Of a stretch of DNA of 9,839 nt, positions 1 through 6,479 are shown piece after piece; within the stretch, counting starts at the first letter, position 1; every line of letters begins with the position of its first letter. The translations under genes and the position numbers were made by a program. The DNA is from Candidatus Omnitrophota bacterium (GTDB taxonomy: Bacteria; Ratteibacteria; UBA8468; B48-G9; JAFGKM01): NCBI GenBank assembly GCA_023819545.1, contig JAMWCA010000040.1:1-9839 (forward strand), read 5' to 3'. The notes beneath the pieces were generated by a model. That model saw nothing but the letters and a program-made list of their open reading frames with translations, had not been told where the DNA came from and ran no database searches.

Positions 1-1
1 A

Positions 2-115
2 TTTCTCCTTCCCGGAATAAATATTTTAATAAATAAAAACAGAAATACAATAGAACTTGATGAACTTATAAACAGAGTAAATCTTGCCATAAAAAGAATT
101 AAAGAAAGAGATTGA
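2..115 (+). CDS. 3' end of an unidentified gene (partial)
   Basis: The frame is open from the left edge to a TGA at 113-115 and encodes 37 residues ending NLAIKRIKERD. The composition (ELDELINRV followed by a basic, amphipathic helix) looks like a genuine C-terminal helix, and the stop falls 2 bp before the stop of the convergent nadE gene, which suits a real gene end. The fragment is too short to assign a family. There is no room for a terminator between the two convergent genes, and none is visible in either gene end. Confidence 0.5.
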   Translation, partial: FLLPGINILINKNRNTIELDELINRVNLAIKRIKERD

Positions 116-117
116 AA

Positions 118-918
118 TTAAGAGTATCTTATTTCATCTGGTATCTTTGCAATTTTTGGACCTTTCCTTTTAAACTCTGTCTTTTTAACTCTTTCAATTA
201 CTTTTTTAACCAATTCAATATTTAGATTTTTATCTTGATTGACTATTTCTTCAGGTTTCATATTCTTTTCAATATAATAGTAAAGAATGATATCTGCATC
301 TTTATAAGAAAAACCAAGTTCCTCTTCATCTGTTTGTCCTTCCCATAGTTCAGCACTTGGTTTTTTATTTAATATTTCTTTTGGAACTCCAAGAAATTCA
401 GCAAGTTGATATATTTCTGTTTTAAAAAGGTCTCCAAGTGGATTTATAAGCCAGGCGAGGTCTCCAAATAAAGTTCCATAACCAAGATATATCTCACTTT
501 TGTTACTTGAACCCACCACTAATCCATTAAAGTGAACAGATAAATCATAAAGTATACTCATTCTTTCTCTTGCAATTTTATTTCCAATCCTTAATTTATC
601 TGCCTGAGGAAAATTTTTAAAATAATAATCAATTTGAGGAGATACATTAAATCTTAAATATTTTATTCCTAAAGTTCTCCCAACAAGATAAGCATGGTCA
701 ACAGAAATTTTTGGTGTATTTTTGTAGGGCAAAATTATTCCATATACATTGTTTCTATTAAAAGCAAATTTACATAAATAACCCAGAACAGTTGAATCAA
801 TTCCGCCTGACATACCGAAAATTGCTATTTCTTTGTTTGCTTTTTTAAATTCGTCTCTCAAAAACTCAACAAGATAATTTCTCACTCTTTCAGGATTTAT
901 TTTAAGAATTTCTTTCAT
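118..918 (-). CDS. nadE: NH3-dependent NAD+ synthetase (NadE)
   Basis: Cytoplasmic enzyme of the last step of NAD synthesis: it adenylates nicotinic acid adenine dinucleotide with ATP and amidates it with ammonia. The 266-residue protein has the ATP-pyrophosphatase P-loop SGGIDS at residues 37-42, GSSNKSE at 136-142, INPLGDLFKTE near 158-168 and the PSAELWEGQTDEEELG loop at 187-202. Family members more often have G or D where this one has E190. The length matches the single-domain ammonia-dependent form, and no glutaminase/nitrilase domain is attached. The ATG is preceded on the minus strand by AAGGAGG (924-930) with 5 nt spacing, so the start is secure. It lies 52 bp downstream of tRNA-Glu on the same strand with no promoter of its own that I can see, so it may be cotranscribed with the tRNA. 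Confidence 0.96.
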   Translation of the reverse strand: MKEILKINPERVRNYLVEFLRDEFKKANKEIAIFGMSGGIDSTVLGYLCKFAFNRNNVYGIILPYKNTPKISVDHAYLVGRTLGIKYLRFNVSPQIDYYFKNFPQADKLRIGNKIARERMSILYDLSVHFNGLVVGSSNKSEIYLGYGTLFGDLAWLINPLGDLFKTEIYQLAEFLGVPKEILNKKPSAELWEGQTDEEELGFSYKDADIILYYYIEKNMKPEEIVNQDKNLNIELVKKVIERVKKTEFKRKGPKIAKIPDEIRYS

Positions 919-970
919 TATTACCTCCTTTTTTCTGAATATCTGCTTGTCTTTACCAAAAGATGTAATT

Positions 971-1042
971 TAGCCCCAACGGGATTTGAACCCGTATCTG
1001 ATGGCTGAGAACCATCTGTCCTTACCATTAGACGATGGGGCC
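971..1042 (-). tRNA. tRNA-Glu (anticodon CTC)
   Basis: Read on the minus strand, 72 nt fold as a complete cloverleaf. The acceptor stem is GGCCCCA against TGGGGCT (first pair G.U), with A73 as discriminator. The D arm is GTCTAATGGTAAGGAC, the anticodon arm GATGG-TTCTCAG-CCATC, the variable loop 4 nt, and the T arm ACGGG-TTCAAAT-CCCGT. Loop positions 34-36 read CTC, decoding GAG. CCA is not encoded (the next bases are AAT), so it must be added post-transcriptionally. The gene starts 13 nt after a strong -10 box and precedes nadE on the same strand. Confidence 0.96.
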
Positions 1043-1051
1043 TTATATTTA

Positions 1052-1060
1052 TGGTATAAT
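1052..1060 (+). promoter_or_regulatory. extended -10 promoter for the PHP-YHS-exonuclease operon
   Basis: TG-G-TATAAT is a perfect -10 hexamer (1055-1060) with the TGn extension and no convincing -35 at 16-18 bp. The expected transcription start is about 1066-1069, at or just before the ATG at 1069. The hexamer shares five bases with the -10 of the opposite-strand tRNA promoter, because TATAATA reads as a -10 on both strands. Confidence 0.7.
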
Positions 1061-1084
1061 ACTACTAAATGTGTGAAAAGTCAA
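1056..1084 (-). promoter_or_regulatory. sigma70-type promoter of tRNA-Glu (and possibly nadE)
   Basis: On the minus strand, TTGACT (1084-1079) and TATTAT (1061-1056) are separated by exactly 17 bp. The -10 box ends 13 nt before the first base of the mature tRNA, leaving room for a short 5' leader. The -35 box lies inside codons 4-6 of the divergent PHP gene, so the two transcription units overlap here. Confidence 0.85.
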
Positions 1085-2112
1085 CATATAATGAAGTTGT
1101 TGGAGTTATACATGTCCATTTTCCTTTAAAAAGAGCGAAGGAATATTTTTATAAAATTTCTGAACAAAGTAAAAAAGCAAAAATTGATTTTGTTATTCTT
1201 ACATCTCATACACCTAAAAGAGAAAGTTATAAAGAAAAATATAAAGAAATATTTGAACTTGAAGGATATTATAATGATATTCTAATAATTCATTCTGAAG
1301 AAGTTGATAAAAACAAGAAAAATCATTTTATATTATTTGGAAATGATAATTGGACAGATGAGAAAGATATTGAAAATATTCTCAATGATAAGGAGAAATT
1401 TATGAAATTTGTTGTTCATCCTTTTGGTAAACATCGTCTATTCTTTTTTAAAAAAGATTATAAATGGAAAAAATGGAATAGTTTTTTTGATTGCCTTGAG
1501 GTATGGTCATGTCTATTTGATTGGGCAAATAAAACAAAAGTTTACAATATTCCATTAAGATATTTATTTTTCCCTTTAAATCTTGATGTTCCAGACCAAA
1601 AAGTTTTAAAGAAATGGGATGATTTAAATTTTATAAGAAAAATCTCTGGTTTTGCAGGTCTTGATATTCATTGTTTGCCCCTTTTTTTTAAAATCTTAGA
1701 TATTAAAAAAAATTTCTCATATAAAAAAATTTTCAAAACATTAAGAAATCACATATATTTGAGAGAACGACTTACAAAAAACTTTGAGAAAGATAAATTA
1801 AATATATTAGAAGCAATAAAGAAAGGCAATTTATTTTTTGCAAACGATTATATATTTAATAGTTCTGGTTTTTATTTTGGAGAGAAGAATGGTAAATATA
1901 TATGTGGTGATAAAGGAAAAGTTGGTGATGTTTTATTAATCAGAAATCCTTTTAAAACAAGGACAAATTTAATAAAAAATGGTAAAATAATTGTTGATGA
2001 GTTGATTGAAGAAAAGGAGATTGAAATTGAAAAAGAAGGCAATTATAGGGTTGAAGTTTTTGTTAATGATAAGAAATGGATTTTTTCAAACAATATTTAT
2101 ATAAGGAGTTAA
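1069..2112 (+). CDS. PHP-domain metal-dependent phosphoesterase
   Basis: 347-residue protein of the polymerase-and-histidinol-phosphatase (PHP) superfamily, which uses a cluster of two or three metals to hydrolyse phosphoesters. Likely metal ligands are visible in the family's order: HVH (H15, H17), LTSH (H47, where TDH is usual), SEE (E77/E78), H86, VVHP (H117), LEVW (E144) and GLDIH (D199, H201). From about residue 262 a beta-rich tail (to IRS at 345-347) resembles the accessory domain of stand-alone PHP proteins. The substrate is unknown; DNA-polymerase, histidinol-phosphatase and nucleotide-phosphatase roles cannot be told apart from sequence. The start is forced: TAA (1066-1068) immediately precedes the ATG in frame, and no other ATG, GTG or TTG lies before HVH. 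There is no Shine-Dalgarno sequence, so the mRNA is probably leaderless. It ends 1 bp before the YHS gene. Confidence 0.85.
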   Translation: MCEKSTYNEVVGVIHVHFPLKRAKEYFYKISEQSKKAKIDFVILTSHTPKRESYKEKYKEIFELEGYYNDILIIHSEEVDKNKKNHFILFGNDNWTDEKDIENILNDKEKFMKFVVHPFGKHRLFFFKKDYKWKKWNSFFDCLEVWSCLFDWANKTKVYNIPLRYLFFPLNLDVPDQKVLKKWDDLNFIRKISGFAGLDIHCLPLFFKILDIKKNFSYKKIFKTLRNHIYLRERLTKNFEKDKLNILEAIKKGNLFFANDYIFNSSGFYFGEKNGKYICGDKGKVGDVLLIRNPFKTRTNLIKNGKIIVDELIEEKEIEIEKEGNYRVEVFVNDKKWIFSNNIYIRS

Positions 2113-2113
2113 A

Positions 2114-2275
2114 ATGGGAAAGAAAAAATATAAAGACCCAGTTTGTAGAAAATGGTTATCAAAAGAGACAAAAAATCTAATTGAAAAAGATGGAAAAGTT
2201 TATTATTTTTGCAGTCCTTCCTGTAAAGAAAAATTTGAAAAAGACCCTGAAAAATATATAAAACTTGTAGGTTAA
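2114..2275 (+). CDS. small YHS-domain metal-binding protein (53 aa)
   Basis: The whole protein is one YHS domain. It begins MGKKKYKDPVCRKW (the family's DPVCGM-type motif, C11) and continues with DGKVYYFCSPSCKEKF (C33, C37), then KDPEKYIKLVG. YHS domains are short, cysteine-containing metal-binding modules related to TRASH domains, found alone or fused to metal transporters and oxygenases. The usual G-M after the first Cys is R-K here. The start has a good Shine-Dalgarno, AAGGAG (2103-2108), placed 5 nt upstream inside the end of the PHP gene. The stop overlaps the exonuclease start by one base (TAATG). The spacing implies obligate co-expression with both neighbours; a metal-handling or structural role beside two metal-dependent enzymes is inference. 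Confidence 0.88.
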   Translation: MGKKKYKDPVCRKWLSKETKNLIEKDGKVYYFCSPSCKEKFEKDPEKYIKLVG

Positions 2276-3111
2276 TGAAGATAAAAATAAATGAACTTTT
2301 TGCTATTGATGTTGAAACAACAGGTCTTGACCCTGAAATCAATAGAATTTGTGAAATATCAATTTTAAAAATTAAAAATAATAATCTTGATGAAATCTTT
2401 ACAACTTTTATAAATCCAGAAACAAAAATACCAATCAACATTTCAAATCTAACAGGGATAAGAGATATTGATTTAGAAAATGCACCTAAATTTAAAGAAG
2501 TTGCTGAAAAAATTTACAATTTAATAAATCAAAAAATTTTGTTGTGTCATAATGCTAATTTTGATATCTCATTTTTAAAAAAAGAATTTGAAAGGTCTGG
2601 GTATAAGTTGCCTGAAATAAAAATTATTGATACTTATATAATTGCTAAAAAATTTTTTAAATTTAAAAAAAATTCTTTGCAATCCATTTCAAAATTTTAC
2701 AAAATAAAGGGGACAGAACACAGGGCAGAAGATGATGCGAAAAAAACATTTGAAATTTTTAAAATTTTTTGTAGACAATTAGAAAAAAAATACAGGTCAT
2801 TTTCTTTGAATTCTCTTTTTCTATTTAAATACCAGAAGAATTTTTTTTTAAAAAGAATAATATTTGACATAAATCAAATTGAAAATAAAATATATCTTGA
2901 TAAGGATATTTTAGAGAAAATTGAAAAAGCATTAAATGAGCAAAGGGAGATTTTGATTAAGTATATAAATAAGAAAAAAGAAATTACGGAAAGGAAGATT
3001 CTGCCAATTGAAATTATTAATGAAAATGGAGTAAAATATTTAATAGGATTTTGTAAGTTAAGAGGAGAGGAAAGAAAATTTAGAATTGACAGAATTAAAA
3101 AAATAATTTAA
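2275..3111 (+). CDS. DEDDh 3'-5' exonuclease fused to a WYL domain
   Basis: The N-terminal half (about 5-170) is a DnaQ-like DEDDh exonuclease. It shows DVETTG with D12 and E14 (Exo I), HNANFD with D97 (Exo II) and HRAEDDA with H149 and D154 (Exo III), so all five catalytic residues are present; it should remove 3' nucleotides with two metal ions. After a variable linker, residues about 218-278 (EQREILIKYINKK, RKILPIEII, GVKYLIGFC, RKFRIDRI) match a WYL domain, a nucleic-acid or ligand-sensing fold common in defence and DNA-damage regulators. The eponymous W is K254 here; Y255 and L256 are kept. The architecture is unlike replicative epsilon subunits. Translation is probably coupled to the YHS gene by TAATG, since the local Shine-Dalgarno is weak. 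The exonuclease call is firm; the WYL call is good but not certain. Confidence 0.88.
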   Translation: MKIKINELFAIDVETTGLDPEINRICEISILKIKNNNLDEIFTTFINPETKIPINISNLTGIRDIDLENAPKFKEVAEKIYNLINQKILLCHNANFDISFLKKEFERSGYKLPEIKIIDTYIIAKKFFKFKKNSLQSISKFYKIKGTEHRAEDDAKKTFEIFKIFCRQLEKKYRSFSLNSLFLFKYQKNFFLKRIIFDINQIENKIYLDKDILEKIEKALNEQREILIKYINKKKEITERKILPIEIINENGVKYLIGFCKLRGEERKFRIDRIKKII

Positions 3112-3114
3112 TAT
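3086..3114 (+). promoter_or_regulatory. sigma70-type promoter of the cold-shock gene
   Basis: TTGACA (3086-3091), a 17-bp spacer and TAATAT (3109-3114) lie across the last codons and stop of the exonuclease gene. The predicted start near 3121 would give a 5' UTR of about 117 nt before the GTG at 3238. The same -35/-10 pair with the same spacing recurs at the first pilin promoter. Confidence 0.8.
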
Positions 3115-3132
3115 ATGAGAAAGAATTAAGGA

Positions 3133-3172
3133 GGATTTTGAGAAGGATTTTAAATTCCAATCTTCAAAATCT
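3133..3172 (+). promoter_or_regulatory. hairpin I in the cold-shock mRNA 5' UTR
   Basis: GATTTTGA (3134-3141) pairs perfectly with TCAAAATC (3164-3171), closed by a G.U pair (3133/3172). It can be extended inward through an internal loop by GGA (3145-3147) with TCC (3156-3158). No T-tract follows, so it is not a terminator. An AAGGAGG sequence (3128-3134) lies at its 5' foot without an obvious gene behind it. Confidence 0.5.
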
Positions 3173-3182
3173 AAAATATTAC

Positions 3183-3216
3183 CCCGGAGATTTAAAAAAT
3201 TATTTAAATTTCTGGG
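3183..3216 (+). promoter_or_regulatory. hairpin II in the cold-shock mRNA 5' UTR
   Basis: Positions 3183-3196 pair with 3203-3216 over 14 bp around a 6-nt loop (AAATTA). Two of the pairs are G.U in the plus-strand RNA (3186/3213 and 3189/3210) and would be A-C mismatches in the complementary RNA, so the structure favours the sense transcript. The 3' arm ends in GGG, part of the first of two purine-rich Shine-Dalgarno-like tracts (3214-3221), but leaves the proximal AAAGGAGG (3222-3229) free. No T-tract follows, so I read it as an RNA control or stability element rather than a terminator. Confidence 0.6.
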
Positions 3217-3237
3217 AGGAGAAAGGAGGGAAGAAGA

Positions 3238-3444
3238 GTGGCAAAAGAAAAAGGAAAAGTGAAGTGGTTCAACAACAAAAAAGGATTTGGCTTCATTGAG
3301 AGAGAGAATGGAGAAGATGTATTTGTTCATTACAGTTCCATAGTTAGTCAGGGTTATAAAACCCTTAATGAAGGCGATGTAGTTGAATTTGAAGTTGTAA
3401 AAAGAGAAAAAGGGCTTCAAGCAATCAATGTTGTAAAAATATAA
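3238..3444 (+). CDS. csp: cold-shock domain protein (CspA family)
   Basis: A 68-residue single cold-shock domain, the usual family length. It is a five-strand OB-fold that binds single-stranded RNA and DNA and acts as an RNA chaperone or antiterminator in the cytoplasm. GKVKWFNNKKGFGFIE carries RNP1 (KGFGFI, residues 15-20) and VFVHY (28-32) is RNP2; the C-terminal strands DVVEFEVV and GLQAINV are also typical. The start is GTG with GGAGG (3225-3229) 8 nt upstream; no ATG competes. It has its own promoter and a structured 5' UTR, an arrangement well known for cspA-type genes, whose leaders govern stability and translation with temperature. The next gene begins only 16 nt after the stop, so read-through is likely. 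Confidence 0.95.
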   Translation: MAKEKGKVKWFNNKKGFGFIERENGEDVFVHYSSIVSQGYKTLNEGDVVEFEVVKREKGLQAINVVKI

Positions 3445-3460
3445 TATAAAAAGGTCCTGA

Positions 3461-5089
3461 ATGTTGAAGAAGTTAATCTCTTTATATCTTCTCCTCATAT
3501 TATTTGGGATAGGGGAAAGTGAAGTAAATTATCTCAAACTTGCAATAACATCTTCAGAAAAAAGTTTTTATGAATTATCAAATAAATATTTAGAGCAATA
3601 TATTGCAAGTGGAGAAAAAGAGCATCTTGATTATGTTTATTTACTTTATGGTTATAATCTAATAAAACTTGAAAATTATGACCAAGCAATAAAAAAATTT
3701 GAGATAATAATAAAAGAGTTTCCCCTATCCCAATATTTAAAAAATGCATATCTTTTTTTATTTCCTATTTATTTAAAAACAGACCGAATAGATTCTGCTA
3801 TAAATCTTTATAAAGAATATAGAGAAAAATTTGATATTGACGAAAATATTGAAAAACAAATAGGAGAAAAAATTCTTCAAAAGGGGATAGAACTTTTCAA
3901 AAACAAAAATATTCAAGATGCAAAAAAATATTTTTCTTTAATTACAGAAAAATTTAAACAAAAGGATTTAATCTTATGGGCAAATTATTATTATGGACTT
4001 TGTGAATACCAGGAATCCAATTTTTTAAATGCAAAAGATTATTTTGAAAAAGTAATAATTTCAGGAAAAGGAGATATTGTTTCTGATAGTAAACTTAAAT
4101 TAGGGGATTGTTATTTTAATGTCAGAGAATATGAGATAGCAGAAAAATATTATAATGAACTCTTAAATGAAAATTCTATCTTTTCACAATGGGCAAAATT
4201 TCAACTGGCAATTATAGAAAAAAGGAAAGGAGAAATTATAAAATCACTTGAAATTCTTGATAGTATTGATTTTGGTAATGATTTAAATTTAATGTTTAAA
4301 GTTTTAGATGAAAAAGCAAATATATATATTCTACTTGAAAGATGGAAAGAAGGTGAAGATATTTTAAATTTATTAATAAATAAATTCCCATCAACGAAAG
4401 AAATTGCTGAAATTTATTTTAAACTTGGGATAGTAAATTTTAATAAAAACGAGTATGATAAAAGTATTTTATTTTTTAAAAGAGCGATTGAATTGAGTCA
4501 AGAAGATTCAATTAAAGAAAAATCTCTTTTTTATATCGGTTACATAAACTATATTAAAAGAGATTTCAATGAATCGTTTAAATACTGGCAAGATTTAATT
4601 GAAAAATATCCAGAAAGTAATTTTATTTCGCAAATATATTTTCTTAAAGGCAAAAAATTTTATAATGAAAATAATCAAAAACAAGCAGAAAAGTTTTTTA
4701 AAGAAGTTATAAAAAAAGACAATTCTTATAAAGAGCAAGCAATTACATATTTGATAGAGATTCTTATAAATCAAGACAAACTACTTGAAGCAGAAAATTA
4801 TGCGAAAGAATTTCTTGAAAAAAAACAAGATAAATATATTAATTTTTTACTTGGGAAAATATATTATTTACAAGCTGACTATGAAAAATCAAAGGGAATC
4901 TTTGAAAATTTAAATATAGATAATCCAGTTTTTAAAGTTGAAAAAAATTTTTATCTTGGCAAGATTTATCAAAAACAAGGAGATATTGAAAAAGCAAAAG
5001 AAAAATTTATAGAGATTATAAGTTTATATCCCCAATATAAAGAATGGAAAGAAAAAGCAGAAAAATCTTTAAAGGAATTAAAGAAATAG
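3461..5089 (+). CDS. exported TPR-repeat protein
   Basis: 542 residues. The N-terminus MLKKLISLYLLLILFGIG is a signal peptide (basic start, hydrophobic core, likely cleavage around residues 18-21); no lipobox cysteine is present. The rest is nearly all tetratricopeptide helices, for example LLYGYNLIKLENYDQAIKKF, IYFKLGIVNFNKNEYDKSI, LFYIGYINYIKRDFNESF and FYLGKIYQKQGDIEKAKEKF, with many 'Y/F-P-x-S' turns as in BamD/YbgF-like periplasmic TPR proteins. It is likely a periplasmic scaffold for protein-protein contacts. The Shine-Dalgarno is weak (AAAGG around 3450). Its last 46 nt overlap the start of the barrel gene, so the two are probably translationally coupled partners. A specific pathway cannot be named. 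Confidence 0.85.
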   Translation: MLKKLISLYLLLILFGIGESEVNYLKLAITSSEKSFYELSNKYLEQYIASGEKEHLDYVYLLYGYNLIKLENYDQAIKKFEIIIKEFPLSQYLKNAYLFLFPIYLKTDRIDSAINLYKEYREKFDIDENIEKQIGEKILQKGIELFKNKNIQDAKKYFSLITEKFKQKDLILWANYYYGLCEYQESNFLNAKDYFEKVIISGKGDIVSDSKLKLGDCYFNVREYEIAEKYYNELLNENSIFSQWAKFQLAIIEKRKGEIIKSLEILDSIDFGNDLNLMFKVLDEKANIYILLERWKEGEDILNLLINKFPSTKEIAEIYFKLGIVNFNKNEYDKSILFFKRAIELSQEDSIKEKSLFYIGYINYIKRDFNESFKYWQDLIEKYPESNFISQIYFLKGKKFYNENNQKQAEKFFKEVIKKDNSYKEQAITYLIEILINQDKLLEAENYAKEFLEKKQDKYINFLLGKIYYLQADYEKSKGIFENLNIDNPVFKVEKNFYLGKIYQKQGDIEKAKEKFIEIISLYPQYKEWKEKAEKSLKELKK

Positions 5090-6474
5090 TTATAATTTTA
5101 ATCTTCCCTTTATTATGTTATGCACAGAATATAGAAATTGAGGAAGAGATTGAAGGACTTGACTTAACTATAAAAAAAACAGAAATATTTTATATACAAC
5201 CTCCTATCACTTCCAGTTCTTTAATTATTCCAGAATTACCTGAGTTTAAATTAGAAGAAAAAATTGAAAAAGAAAAAATTGAAATAGTTGAAATTACTGA
5301 AAAAAAAGAAAAAGAAATAATTGAACAAAAAAAGAAAATATATTTGAAAGGGATTATTGGAAATTTTAAAACAAAGGGATTTGATATAGATTATAATGAT
5401 GAAAAAATAAACTTAAATTTTTCAAACTTTTATACAGAAAATTATAGACCTAAAAGTGAATTTTTTTATAGTAATTTTTATTTTTCTTTAGCAGATATTT
5501 TTAATCTTGACTTTAAAGTTGGTCAAATTCAATTACCAGGACCAATTACAAATCCATTTTTGATAGAAAGGGACTTTTTAAATTTAAAATGGGATTTTAG
5601 AAAAGATTTAAATTTTTTAAATTTTGATTTTTCTCATAATTTTTATTTTATTGAAAAGGATAACGCACATTTTTTAAATTTGAAAATAGATAAGAAATTT
5701 GAAGATTTTGGATTAATTACAGAGATTGGACAAAAAATATTTGAAAGTCAACAGAATTTTTCAATTTCTGAGTATATTATTTTTGAAAAAGAAAGATTTT
5801 TAATTAAAGGCGGCTTAAAATTTATTGAAGGTGATAAATTAAAATTTTTACCAAATTTTTTATTTAAAGTAAATCAAAACCTTTCAATTTTTTTTAGTTC
5901 TGATTTTGAAATCCCAGATTTATGGAAAGATTTAATTATTGAAAACTGTAAGGAACTAAAAAAAGAAAAAATATTACCAGAACAGATTTATATAGGAGGG
6001 ATAAAATTTGAAAATAAAAATATAAAGTTTGAAATATCTCATTCTTACAATAAAAAGTATATTTGGGAAGACATTGATAATAATGATTTATACCAACCTT
6101 ATAGAGAAAATTTTGAATTGACAAATTTTTTAATTAACTCAAAAATTCCTTTAAATGATAATTTAAAAATTTTTTTTGAAATTAAAAAAAATTTTTTTGA
6201 AAAAGAAATTTCATATTTGCCAAAATATACAGGAGATTCAGGAATTGAATTTGAAAACAAAAAAATAAGATTTAAGATATGGAATTCTTTTAATGGGAAA
6301 AGAGATTTTTTAAAAAAGGAGTTAAAAAGTTTTTCTATTTTAAATTTTGAATTAATATTTAAAGGTAAAACAGAGATTGGTTTTGGGCTTTACAACATTC
6401 TTAATGAAAAATATGAAATTTTCCCAGATTATCCTGGAGAAAAAAGAAGATTTCTTTTTTCAATAAGATTTTAA
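5044..6474 (+). CDS. TonB-receptor-like outer-membrane beta-barrel protein, no plug domain seen
   Basis: 476 residues. A signal peptide (MERKSRKIFKGIKE, core IVIILIFPLLC, cleavage near YA|Q at 27/28) precedes a charged segment at about 65-98 that is almost all E, K and I. From about residue 99, alternating aromatic/polar strands such as FFYSNFYFSLADIF and LNFDFSHNFYFI run to the end. The C-terminus, FGLYNILNEKYEIFPDYPG then RRFLFSIRF, matches the last strands of TonB-dependent receptors, including the terminal F used for barrel assembly. Typical receptors are over 600 residues with an N-terminal plug and TonB box; neither is visible here. It may be a reduced receptor, a porin-like channel or a partner of the TPR protein it overlaps by 46 nt. 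No Shine-Dalgarno precedes the ATG, consistent with coupling to the TPR gene. Base composition is extremely AT-rich. Confidence 0.72.
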   Translation: MERKSRKIFKGIKEIVIILIFPLLCYAQNIEIEEEIEGLDLTIKKTEIFYIQPPITSSSLIIPELPEFKLEEKIEKEKIEIVEITEKKEKEIIEQKKKIYLKGIIGNFKTKGFDIDYNDEKINLNFSNFYTENYRPKSEFFYSNFYFSLADIFNLDFKVGQIQLPGPITNPFLIERDFLNLKWDFRKDLNFLNFDFSHNFYFIEKDNAHFLNLKIDKKFEDFGLITEIGQKIFESQQNFSISEYIIFEKERFLIKGGLKFIEGDKLKFLPNFLFKVNQNLSIFFSSDFEIPDLWKDLIIENCKELKKEKILPEQIYIGGIKFENKNIKFEISHSYNKKYIWEDIDNNDLYQPYRENFELTNFLINSKIPLNDNLKIFFEIKKNFFEKEISYLPKYTGDSGIEFENKKIRFKIWNSFNGKRDFLKKELKSFSILNFELIFKGKTEIGFGLYNILNEKYEIFPDYPGEKRRFLFSIRF

Positions 6475-6479
6475 AAAAC

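Noticed and set aside
971..1042. tRNA-Glu considered as an integration (att) site
   Set aside because: No second partial copy of the tRNA 3' end is present in the window and no integrase gene is nearby.
2109..2441. Open minus-strand frame of about 110 codons across the YHS and exonuclease starts
   Set aside because: It lies antisense to two well-supported genes, has a low-complexity Ile/Phe/Leu composition caused by AT-rich DNA, and has no convincing ribosome binding site or known motif.
3183..3216. Hairpin II considered as a rho-independent terminator for the exonuclease operon
   Set aside because: The stem is AU-rich in its upper half and is followed by GGAGGAGAAAGGAGG, not a T-tract; it lies inside the csp leader.
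3058..3498. Open minus-strand frame of 146 codons antisense to csp and its leader
   Set aside because: It mirrors the coding bias of csp and the exonuclease end; the protein is Phe/Asn/Ser-rich with no family features. Sense genes on the plus strand are certain here.
3534..3749. Open minus-strand frame inside the exported TPR gene, and a similar one at 5936-6124 inside the barrel gene
   Set aside because: Both are short, antisense to strong coding sequence, and lack Shine-Dalgarno sites or recognisable motifs.
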